Source: Trissonchulus latispiculum (lineage: Eukaryota; Nematoda; Enoplea; Enoplida; Ironidae). Taken from it: a DNA stretch of 64,000 nt. Position 1 is the first letter of the stretch. Every line of letters starts with the position of its first letter. The DNA lies in NCBI GenBank assembly GCA_030248195.1, contig JASAND010022236.1:1-64000 (forward strand). Direction: 5' to 3'. Shown in pieces: positions 1-7,524 of this stretch. Made by a program: the position numbers and the translations under genes. Below the pieces are notes generated by a model, which made no database searches, was not told the origin of the DNA, and saw only the letters and a list, made by a program, of their open reading frames with translations.

Positions 1-227
1 TCTAAAGTAGGAATGCCCTGATAGAATTCTATATCAGGCAGATCTTCATAAGCAGATTGCCATTCAGTGTAGCACCATACAATTCTTTGCGGAGGTGGAT
101 TAATCATCTGATCGGCAAACTGGATCAATCTAGTGACAAACGTTGTTTTGCCTGCTTTAGTAGGCGCAGCCACTATACACGTGAAAGGGTGTTGGAACTT
201 TAGAAAGGGTGTAGCTATGACAGCCAT
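1..227 (-). CDS. Polinton/adintovirus-like packaging ATPase, N-terminal part (cut by window edge)
   Basis: This is the first ~75 residues of a predicted genome-packaging NTPase of the FtsK/HerA type; the rest lies left of the window. The ATG is at 225-227. About 20 residues in comes a Walker A motif, APTKAGKTTF, preceded by a hydrophobic strand and the HPF tripeptide typical of Polinton ATPases. It is followed by a PPPQRIVWCYTEWQ stretch, which is also characteristic of this family. In the family the protein drives DNA into the capsid. The gene is on the same strand as the four reading frames to its right, and this family assignment is the main anchor for calling 1-4.1 kb a Polinton-like block. 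The frame is open to the edge, so intactness cannot be judged. Family call is confident; activity is unknown. Confidence 0.8.
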   Translation of the reverse strand, partial: MAVIATPFLKFQHPFTCIVAAPTKAGKTTFVTRLIQFADQMINPPPQRIVWCYTEWQSAYEDLPDIEFYQGIPTL

Positions 228-266
228 TCTTCTCAAAACTGCTGATCAGTTGAGGTTTTTATTAAT

Positions 267-803
267 TTAGACTTCATAAATTTTCAATAGATCACTCCTG
301 CTTATATGTATTGATCCGATTCGAGCAAACATAATCTGCTGATCATCAATCATACAGAGTTGGACGTCAAAACGTTCAGCTATATATGGACACAGTAAAC
401 TATCAGTTTCTACCATTGGGCATCGTCTACCATTGAAACACTCCCATAAAAAGTTTTGTATTTTTTGAAACTGCTTAAGTGGGTAAACACGTTGTAATAC
501 ATCTTGTCGTATACCAACCATTCCATCCGGCAGTAGCTCTACTGTAATAGGAGTTATACTATCATTAGCTGTGGGTTGTGTGATGCTTACAGTTGACTTC
601 ATGTATATGATTAGGCCAAAATTTGCTAATGTGAGTAATGTAACTGTCGTAATTATGCCATAGAGAGCATAAAGGGTGCATTTGCTCTGCACGCGTTTCT
701 CTAAAGTAATCTCCATTTCAATGAGACACTGAACACCAATAATTCTTTTTATTAATTCCAATTTACATTCACACATACTATATATACATAATATTAATGT
801 CAT
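267..803 (-). CDS. small membrane protein of the Polinton-like block, unknown function
   Basis: This 178-residue frame is not recognised by sequence. It has a basic N-terminal third and one clear hydrophobic segment at about residues 44-68. The remaining ~110 residues are soluble-looking, with cysteines at roughly 117, 123, 132 and 144. This suggests a single-pass membrane protein. Its ATG (801-803) overlaps the TGA of the NADAR frame upstream in the arrangement ATGA, as in compact viral genomes. It lies 39 bp upstream of the packaging ATPase start on the same strand. Small membrane proteins are common accessory genes in Polintons, but no specific homologue is claimed. Confidence 0.5.
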   Translation of the reverse strand: MTLILCIYSMCECKLELIKRIIGVQCLIEMEITLEKRVQSKCTLYALYGIITTVTLLTLANFGLIIYMKSTVSITQPTANDSITPITVELLPDGMVGIRQDVLQRVYPLKQFQKIQNFLWECFNGRRCPMVETDSLLCPYIAERFDVQLCMIDDQQIMFARIGSIHISRSDLLKIYEV

Positions 804-1484
804 TGTTTTTCTTTTTTAATTTCTTGTCGAATGTTCATCAATATTTCACCAAGCATATTCTTTCCAATCCACTGAGATGAATCGTTAATTGTCGGCTCAG
901 CAATATCCATTCCGTTAGCCCAATACCCATCAAATTTGGTAGCCTCTGCTAGAACATCATTTCCGGTACTCAACAGCAGTTGCTCAACATCCGGGTGTTG
1001 TCTGACCTTTTCTCTGACTGCATAATCCATAATTTGCAACTAGCATCCACTGATCTTCTAGATATCCTTCTACGTGTTTTCCATGTTGCTTAGCCAGAGA
1101 AGGTGACCATGTGTTCATAATCTTCCAATACGTTGTCCAGTCATAGAAATATTTAGCCTTTTCGGCTTGATAATACTGTTCGACAGTGCGATAAACCACC
1201 CCAGCAATTGAGATGGGTGCTCTGTAGAAAGTGCTAAATGGGTGCCATCCAGAATAGAAAAGGGTAGCCATTCTTCCATCTTGTAGTTTGGACCGTAGGG
1301 AACAAAACATCGGTTTGTCTTTATGAGCCTGTTGTTTATGTTTGTTAATGAGTCGCAACGTCTTGAATGTTTCTCCACAACAGGTTCTTGATTCCCTGTC
1401 TGCATGAATCTTGCGAATATGTTGACGACGCTCTGCTTTGTTATTAAAAGTAGCACAGCACATAGTACACTTAATGTCCTCCAT
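800..1484 (-). CDS. C2H2 zinc finger-NADAR domain protein, interrupted by a frameshift
   Basis: NADAR domains (DUF1768/YbiA-like) hydrolyse N-glycosidic bonds, including ADP-ribose linked to nucleobases. The ATG is best placed at 1484. The N-terminal ~60 residues hold a CxxC-H-H finger and a second, partial finger. The NADAR half follows, with the segments FYSGWHPFSTFY and YRTVEQYYQAEKA. The rest of the domain, with RQHPDVEQLLLSTGNDVLAEA and WIGKNMLGEILM, continues in a frame shifted by one base near 1035-1050, down to the TGA at 800-802. The gap coincides exactly with a conserved stretch, so one gene is broken (or read through) by one base. A zinc finger on NADAR is unusual and could direct it to nucleic acid. 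It sits in line with the Polinton-like ATPase and innexin genes. Confidence 0.75.
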
Positions 1485-1566
1485 TATGACAATGAAATTA
1501 TTTTCCAATAGACGTTTTTATGTCTTTTTATGTTTTTTTATGTCTTTTGTGCCTATTTATGTCTTT

Positions 1567-2013
1567 TTATGTATTCAAGTGTTCATATTGCTTTTCTACT
1601 TGACCATTGTCAAGGTCCTTTTCTACTTCTATGCAAACTTTTGGGTATAAATCGACCTCTTCTTCTGTAGCCAACCTTCTTGCCTTAGCAAAACCGTCTT
1701 CCCAGCTGTTAGCTGCTCCCCTGGAATACACAACGTCATTTCCTGATTCTGTGTTGGAAATAATTGACCACCTAAAGCCCAGATTCTTTTGCCTAAGCTT
1801 TTGTTGGAAAGGAGGTACTTTATAAAGCCTTCGTCGACGCGGCTGTTCTCCTTGCCTGTAGACTAGAATTGTATACTCTCCAGGGCCTGAAGTAAGGCCT
1901 GCTTTCATAGCCTGTTCTTCCGCATCGGTGAATGTCTCTTCGTTTGAATAAAACTTAGATCGGGAATCCAACACTACGTCCTGCTCACTATCATAAATAA
2001 TCCACCCACTCAT
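1567..2013 (-). CDS. small protein made of two similar halves, unknown function
   Basis: A frame of 148 residues if started at the ATG at 2013; an in-frame TTG at 2025 is a less likely start. I do not recognise the family. The two halves look alike. Each begins with a tryptophan followed by isoleucines (near residues 4 and 83), then a valine-rich strand and a short gap. Next comes a helix with DA or DG and alternating alanines, and each half closes with a beta-like strand (YTILVY, then YPKVCIEV). This suggests a duplicated alpha/beta unit. A very basic linker (RRRR) near residue 62 separates them. It lies between the innexin-like gene and the NADAR gene on the same strand. Confidence 0.5.
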   Translation of the reverse strand: MSGWIIYDSEQDVVLDSRSKFYSNEETFTDAEEQAMKAGLTSGPGEYTILVYRQGEQPRRRRLYKVPPFQQKLRQKNLGFRWSIISNTESGNDVVYSRGAANSWEDGFAKARRLATEEEVDLYPKVCIEVEKDLDNGQVEKQYEHLNT

Positions 2014-2034
2014 GATTAACAGCAACGTCTTTAT

Positions 2035-2856
2035 TTAAGCTTTTATGTTTTCAATTGCATTATAACCATAATGTTGACTTACAAAATACATAACAATACC
2101 CTTATCGTTAAAAGCTTTTCTAGTAATACTAAGCATTTGGGCAATACTGATAATTCAAAGAACACAGAGCACAACCATCCAAACTCCCATAATTAAGTAC
2201 AGTTTCCAAAAATAAACATTATACAGCAGTAAACATGTTACACTGTAATAATTTGTATTTCCTAACCCTCTATATGGTACACTACAACTTATGCTAGTAG
2301 GGAACAGTGACATATCATCTCCTTTCAGTATGGGTAATAACAGCAGAACAATGACTACTGTTTGTCCGCATAGGATAATGAATGTTAATGTCTTACAAAA
2401 CAGCCAAACACATAATGATGATCTCTTGTGTTGTAAGAATTTGTAGTCGTCGTCTGGCTTGAAATGTTGGATGATGTGTCCAATATGGATGCTTGACTTT
2501 TGACCATAAAGACTCCAGATTAAGTGAGGACTGTATGTTACCACTGCTTGAATCATGAGTATGAAACCAACGTACGGGTAAATGTAGATGGAGAATGGAG
2601 GGTAGTAGCTGGTATCTGGTCCACTGATGTAGCAAGCATGTACAAAGTATGTGGATGTTGGTGAATTTGTATGCTCGTATGGGATCTGACAGGTGATGGA
2701 ATCACCAACCTTCTGGCTAGTGATGACAACGGCTGATGCTAGAGCCATTAGGGGAACAGTAAGTTTGAATATGAGTACATCCAACCAGTCGGTTGCGGTA
2801 TAATCAAAATGAGCCCAGGAGGTTAGAGTAGAAACACTACTTGTAGCAAAGAACAT
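2035..2856 (-). CDS. innexin-like gap-junction channel protein in the Polinton-like block
   Basis: Innexins form gap-junction channels and hemichannels in invertebrate membranes. The frame has the complete four-pass plan in a compact form. TM1 is at about residues 24-48, followed by GDSITC at the start of extracellular loop 1, which has two cysteines. TM2 carries the family pattern Y-x-x-V-x-F-x-L-x-x-Q-A, ending in Y-x-P-x-x-x-W. TM3 is near residue 160. Extracellular loop 2 has two cysteines and a GLGN turn, and TM4 follows. The ATG is at 2854-2856. A TGA at 2155-2157 ends the frame inside TM4 after 233 codons. The same frame then continues for 39 sense codons to a TAA at 2035-2037, which abuts a poly(A)-like ATAAA. 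The tail still reads like an innexin C-terminus, so the TGA is a nonsense change or a readthrough site. Confidence 0.8.
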
Positions 2857-3173
2857 TGTGAATACACTGACTGGGCATTGGTTATCGATTGTTTATATGT
2901 ATTTTCCAGTTACAAAGTCAGGGGCACATCCACAGAAGGCATGCAATCATTATTAGCTAAGGTTATTACGTAATCACTAGCTATTGGTATTACGTAATCG
3001 CTATCAGCCAGGGACACATACACAGAAAGGATAACATCATGCAATCATTATTAGCTAAGAATAGGTTACTCATCCATCATTTTTGACAGATTCTGCCGAC
3101 GAAATACATAAAAGGAGCGACAATCTACAATATGGCCATTCTTGAAAATGACAAGCTATAGTCAGGTTTTTTA
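2857..3173. promoter_or_regulatory. divergent promoter region with paired TTACGTAA sites
   Basis: This gap separates the leftward innexin-like gene from the rightward zinc-finger gene, so it probably drives both. It holds two copies of the palindrome TTACGTAA about 26 bp apart (near 2,966 and 2,991), each inside the longer match ATTACGTAATC. This is the core recognised by C/EBP and PAR-type bZIP factors. A ~45-bp segment containing cacatccacagaa and gcaatcattattagctaag is repeated on both sides of these sites. Promoter function is inferred from position and site symmetry only. Confidence 0.45.
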
Positions 3174-4014
3174 TGTGAGTATTGCGGAAGTCTTTTTTCT
3201 CATATGAAAAGTCTTCTCCGGCACCAACGAGAAGTTCATGAAGAATCAACGAAACATTCCTGTCCTCAATGTCATCGCTCTTTCACCAGAAAGAGCAATC
3301 TCGTTGTCCATCAACGTAGTCATCATCGGAAGTCACCTGTAGAAGATGGTCCCGCTATGAAGAAATCGCGAGATACCACACCTGTTAGACCATCCCTTGG
3401 TCCTGAGATTCCCTCTGCGAAGAAATTCGCTGGTACTACACCTATCAGAAATCAACGCTCTTGCGGTACCCAATCAGCACTGGACAATGTTCTAGTCGCT
3501 AAAACTGTCTACCCATCAGAACCAACAGCTGATCCTGAACGTTACCTGTTTTTATCATTGGGTCAGATCATGGGTTTGGTCGAGGAACAACTATCGAAGC
3601 ATCAGGGACTGAAGGTTTGGCTGTGCATGAAAATTCTCTTTGAGCGGGACACTAATCCAGATGAAACGATTGAAGGCTACTTCAACAGGCTACTGCAACT
3701 GCAAATCAAGGGTCATTTTACCCGGTGATAGTGTAGCAATGGAAATCAAGGAATGCTTTCCTGAGATCCTCCTTCATATAGAGAACTCTTTACGAAAAGG
3801 CTCTGGTTGGGTAATCAGGGAAATCATCCTGAGGACGAAGCATGATGTCTGCTATGAACTAGAAATCTACAGTGGTATCCTATGGAAACAAGATGGGGGA
3901 ACTATAAGACTGTTTCATAATGGGAAATTTTTTGTAATTGGCTTATGTAGTGAAGTTGGTGCATGTAATCTAGCTAGTAATGTATGTGTATTATGTGATG
4001 GATTTAAAAAATAA
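3174..4014 (+). pseudogene. C2H2 zinc-finger protein resembling the N-terminal part of Polinton DNA polymerase B, frameshifted
   Basis: The frame carries two C2H2 fingers: CEYCGSLF...H...H from 3,174, then CPQCHRSFTRKSNLVVHQRSHH. A low-complexity TTPVRP-type linker follows, then a folded-looking segment with KVWLCMKILFER, and later an RKGSGWVIREI motif. In animal Polintons I know this order (finger, strand-rich segment, GSGW motif) as the N-terminal extension of protein-primed polymerase B. The reading frame shifts near 3,700: one frame ends at 3,728 and the sequel runs 3,640-4,014. It then stops before any polymerase catalytic motif. There is no good ATG ahead of the first finger; the first in-frame ATG is at 3,204. 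It is best read as a broken remnant, on the opposite strand to the ATPase cluster. Confidence 0.5.
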
Positions 4015-4035
4015 AGATTAAAAAGAAAAAAGAAA

Positions 4036-4095
4036 AAACCGTAACTGCAGCCTAAGCCGTCTGATGAGACCTTTTGGCAGGGGTCGAAACGGTTT
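4036..4095 (+). ncRNA. type III hammerhead self-cleaving ribozyme
   Basis: All parts of a hammerhead fold are present in order. Stem III 5' strand AAACCG (4036-4041) is followed by UA, with cleavage expected after A4043. Stem I is 4044-4048 paired with 4056-4060, with one U-C mismatch and a 7-nt loop. The core CUGAUGA is at 4061-4067. Stem II is GACC/GGUC (4068-4071 with 4082-4085) with a 10-nt loop. GAAA is at 4086-4089, and the stem III return strand CGGUUU is at 4090-4095. It starts 22 nt after the stop of the zinc-finger/polymerase-like frame. Hammerheads are known in Penelope-like elements and in retrozymes of animals; here it sits beside Polinton-like genes. Activity is inferred from the intact core. 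Confidence 0.85.
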
Positions 4096-4563
4096 CAACA
4101 ATTATCCAAATATTTATAAAGAAAACAGAAAAACAAGGATAACCAGAACATGCTTGTTTAAAGTGAAAGCTAGAGTCTGAGTTTCATTTCGTATACTAGG
4201 AATCGCTCATGACAATAACACAAACAAACGAAATACGAAAGAAACCTATTTATTCCAGTTAAATAGCTGTTTTCCTTGTTTTAGTTTTTATACTGCGTTA
4301 AACTTCTTTTCTTGTGGTGCTTTTATAGGTAGAAGAGTTCCTGGTTCCTTTATAAAAATTATTTCCAGTTTCACGTATAGAAATCGCTTCCTGGTTTATA
4401 TATAGAATACCATTTGCTTTCGCATTGGGAATTTTTGCGAAAAACAATTATATAAAGCGTAAGTGGTAGCTAATGCTAATGCTTAATCCAAACTTTTGGC
4501 CTATTGTTTGTGCTGTCGATTGCTATGCTGGCCCAACTATCATTAATTTTAAGTCCATAGCTT
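4096..4563. other. non-coding AT-rich interval
   Basis: Between the ribozyme and the repeats upstream of the chromodomain gene I see no open frame of note and no terminal repeats. It may contain the promoter of the chromodomain-RING gene. Confidence 0.4.
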
Positions 4564-4785
4564 TGCTTAATTACTACTAAGACACTGTCTCACTGCTTCT
4601 TTCTTCACACTTCTGTTTTGCTGCAATATATATTTGTTGTGCTTAATTGCTGCTAAGGCATTGTCAGATTGCATATTTCTTCGAACTGCTGCTTTTTGCA
4701 ATATTGGCTGTGCTTAATTGCTGCTAAGGCATTGTCTCATTGCGTAATTCTTCAAACTGTTGCTTGGTTGCAATATTAGCCTAAA
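4564..4785 (+). repeat. three tandem copies of a ~75-bp unit just upstream of the chromodomain-RING start
   Basis: Three imperfect copies start with gcttaattgctgctaaggc (near 4,564, 4,640 and 4,712). Each continues through a cattgt box and a ttcttc box to end in ttgcaatatt. The last copy ends about 10 bp before the start codon, so the array is probably the promoter or 5' leader of that gene. Confidence 0.6.
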
Positions 4786-4791
4786 ATCATC

Positions 4792-5732
4792 ATGTCTGGT
4801 CATATTGAAACTTATGAGGTTGAAAAAATTTTAAATGAGGTAAGAAATTGTCTTGTAATGATAATATATTTTCAGAGTGTTAAAATGAAAACAAAAAACT
4901 GAGATTTAGTATAATTTTCAAGTATAAAATTAATTTTGCGACCGGTACACAGGATTTAAATTAGTTAACGAAGAAACAGTATATTTATATTTGTTATGTA
5001 ATGTATGCATTGTTTCTACATACATATATATAATAACATTATTTATTTTAGAGATTGATGGATGGTAAAAAAGAGTTCCGTGTTCATTGGAAAGGGCTTG
5101 GAGCAAATCAATCTACTTGGGAGCCGGAGGAAAATTTAACAGGATGTGATATTTTACTCAAAGAGTTTCTGGAGACTTCAAAATCTATTCGAATTGATGG
5201 AACGATTGATGCAGTTGCTTCTGGAAAAGAACCTGTATGTAACATCTATCCGTTTACGCTAACTTATCCTTATTCACGAAGAGCATTTATTATTTGCATA
5301 CCAGTTTAATTAAAACTAATTTAACTCAGTGTTTTGCACTGTTTGTTATGTGAATTATAACTAATTTAACTCAGTGTCATGTACTGTTTGTTTTAGGAAT
5401 TATACCTAATTTTACTCAGTGTTGTGTACTGTTTGTTTTAGGATCCGGTTGCCTGTTGTGTTTGTAAGGAAGCTGGGAGGCTTGTTGTGCTGGATACCTG
5501 TAGTCACACCATGTGCATCCGATGTTTTAAGGATCTAATCCCTGCAAGAGTTAACTACTGCTGTCCTATCTGCAGAGCAAGGATTTGGATTATCTACTGC
5601 CTACCAACGTTCAATCACAATGGAAGCTGTCCTCAGGTTCAGCAATGCTATGCTGTTGGCTTGCATTGTTTACCGAAACCGGCTAATGAATGCGTTCAGA
5701 CTCAAATTGCACTAGGATTGTACATTTCATAG
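4792..5732 (+). CDS. chromodomain-RING finger fusion protein, three exons
   Basis: Three exons join in phase 0: 4,792-4,839, 5,052-5,234 and 5,442-5,732, with GT-AG introns, giving 173 residues. Exons 1-2 encode a chromodomain (YEVEKIL, then FRVHWKGLG and STWEPEENL), with the three aromatic residues that in the family bind methyl-lysine. Exon 3 encodes a C3HC4 RING finger: C-x2-C, then CSHTMC, C, and a final CPIC. RING fingers act as E3 ubiquitin ligases. A protein joining a histone-reading module to a ligase would modify chromatin locally; that is inference. The gene ends with a poly(A) signal AATAAA at 5,852. Chromodomains also occur in Polinton and gypsy integrases, so capture from or by the neighbouring element is possible, but no integrase core is present. 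Confidence 0.75.
5310..5441 (+). repeat. triplicated 3' splice-site region in intron 2 of the chromodomain-RING gene
   Basis: Three copies of a ~45-50-bp unit, each reading ctaatttaactcagtgt then actgtttgtt, end at about 5,350, 5,396 and 5,441. The last two both end in gtttgttttag followed by GGA, so two acceptor sites exist. Use of the earlier one (exon starting 5,397) would add 14 codons and then an in-frame TAG, removing the RING domain. Confidence 0.65.
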
Positions 5733-5865
5733 TGGCTGTTTGCTCACTGTACTGTGACTGTACACTTCATTATTAACCATTATTATTAATATAGCACTAG
5801 TACTTTTAGTAGTAGTAATAATGTATGTTCGGTGTTGCAATAAGAACAAAAAATAAACGTTTGTT

Positions 5866-5911
5866 CAATGTCAGATGAGACCCTTTGGCAGGGGTCGAAA
5901 CGGTTCGACAG
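5866..5911 (+). ncRNA. degenerate hammerhead-like motif
   Basis: This repeats the hammerhead core at 4,061 almost exactly: GACC stem, a loop with TTTGGCAGG, GGTC, GAAA and CGGTT. It has CAGATGA instead of CTGATGA and no good stem III partner upstream. It lies 9 bp after the AATAAA of the chromodomain-RING gene. It is likely inactive but related to the intact copy. Confidence 0.6.
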
Positions 5912-6315
5912 TGATTAGCTATGTTTAGTTTTCAGGTGCTGAGCGAGCACCTTAAGCTAAGGTGCCTGTTTGTAATAGGAGGGGATCAGGTGCCCCCGAG
6001 ATTTGAACTGGGAATGGCACCATCATTGGCGCCGGACCCGGGTTTTGTATCTACTTAGGTACATTGTAGGTCCTATGTTTTCAATATAGAAACAACTACA
6101 TTGTAATGTAAGTTACATTGTAATGTACCCAGTTACACTGTAGTTACATTACAATGTAGAATATTTTATGAAACCGAAAACCACAGTAAATGTAGAAATA
6201 TAGCTACATTGTAGCAAATGTAAGTTTTATGAAATAGGCCCCGGCCAGCCGGATTGTCGACATAGTGGGCCGGCCGGCCGGGTTTTCCTCGGCCGGCCAA
6301 CAACTCTAGCAGGTA
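5912..6315. other. intergenic interval with hairpins and a GGCCGGCC palindrome cluster
   Basis: There is no coding frame. It holds a hairpin ggtgct...agcacc at 5,936, repeated short acattgtag motifs at 6,060-6,230, and a palindromic cluster ggccggccggccgg near 6,270. A stretch near 6,000 (gagatttgaactggg) looks like an inverted tRNA B box and could be a SINE remnant; that is weak. It ends where the left arm of the large inverted repeat begins. Confidence 0.35.
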
Positions 6316-6474
6316 ATTTGATAAATTCTATCAGTAGATATAAAATGATTCTGGCACAAAGTAGGATTATGCTTTAGTTTAAAACTTAGGGAATCCTACT
6401 TGCTCCTAGTTTAAAAGTGGATCCTAGAAGATAGGCTTTCCTGGATAATCCTTAACCAGAGTAAGGTTACTTAA

Positions 6475-7393
6475 GGGTGCGCTTCCATTACCGGGACCGG
6501 CTCTCCTGCATTCAATTCTCAACCAATCTCTTTTAAATTTTCAGCAACGATAGTTGGTGTTAAGTACTAGTAATTTGCTGAGTTTGAAAAATTTATTGCT
6601 TGGCTTGCAACTTACACAAGAGGGATAATTTTAAATTTTCAAAATGGTGTCACTCATTAACGGCTAAATAAGAGTAGCTCAAATTTTGCACAAATCTATA
6701 AACGGACCTAATGCAGGGGCACTTTTTTCATTTTTTTGATTTGTGCGATTTTGAGTATTTTATAAATGTTCAAAAACTTTAGAAGTCGATATCTCACAGA
6801 ATTTAAGGTTTAAACAAAAAATGAAAAAAGTGCCCCTGCGTACCTCTTTAATAAACGTACATGCAAAATTTGAGCAACTTTGGTCGAAGCATTTATGAGA
6901 AAGTTAAATTGGAAAATTTCGCACTAATTGCTTTTGTTTTGCACATATATTATGATTTTAATAAGTTGCATAGTGCATTTTATAAAATAATAAACAAATC
7001 CAACACAAAAGCATCATGAAATATCCTTTAGAATTCATTTTCGAACTGTCAGTTTTTACTTTGCTAAACGAAATGAGAATGGTCAACATAAATTTGCCAA
7101 TTATTCAACCGCCTGTAACTTTTGATAGAAACCACGTGCAGAAGTGATATGCACATCGTTGTAAAGCTCTTTTTATGCTCTTTCACATAGTGCATTAGAA
7201 TTAACCGTTTGGGGCTTTAATATAATTTCGATTTTTTAAGCCATAATGGTAGCTAGCCAAGCAGATGGTCTCAGTTACTGAAATTTTGTCAAAACATGCC
7301 CCGCCTACCAAAGTAACTTCAGTTGGGATTTCTTAAAAATTGAGCAATCGGTCCAAATTTTACACCAATAATCCCGATAATGGAAGCGCCCCC
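6475..7393. mobile_element. 919-bp TTAA-flanked (piggyBac-like) non-autonomous element
   Basis: The ends are near-perfect inverted repeats (gggtgcgcttccatta and its complement), and TTAA flanks both sides (6,471-6,474 and 7,394-7,397). There is no open frame, so it is non-autonomous. The matching place in the right arm (around 48,510) lacks it, giving an empty site that confirms the boundaries. Inside are AT-rich sequences and an inverted aaaaaagtgcccctg segment. Confidence 0.85.
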
Positions 7394-7477
7394 TTAAGTC
7401 AACCACAATCTTCACGTTAACTGCTTTGAGAGAAACAATTCGCACAAACCCGTAAGATAACTAGCTAGTGATCATAG

Positions 7478-7524
7478 TGTCAGAGTCTGACGGTCAAAGA
7501 TGTAAAACTCGTAATCGTTTTACA
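7478..7524 (-). repeat. 3' LTR remnant of the left element
   Basis: Only the two ends of the ~316-bp LTR remain, the outer tgtcagagtctgacggtc and the inner TGTAAAAC end, fused by an internal deletion of about 270 bp. The intact equivalent is 48,111-48,426. Confidence 0.8.

Noticed and set aside
2155..2157. TGA in the innexin-like gene as selenocysteine
   Set aside because: The position is in a membrane helix, no Cys is expected there and I see no SECIS-like structure.
6240..6300. GGCCGGCC cluster as a functional origin or attachment site
   Set aside because: It is only a short palindromic GC run with no supporting context.
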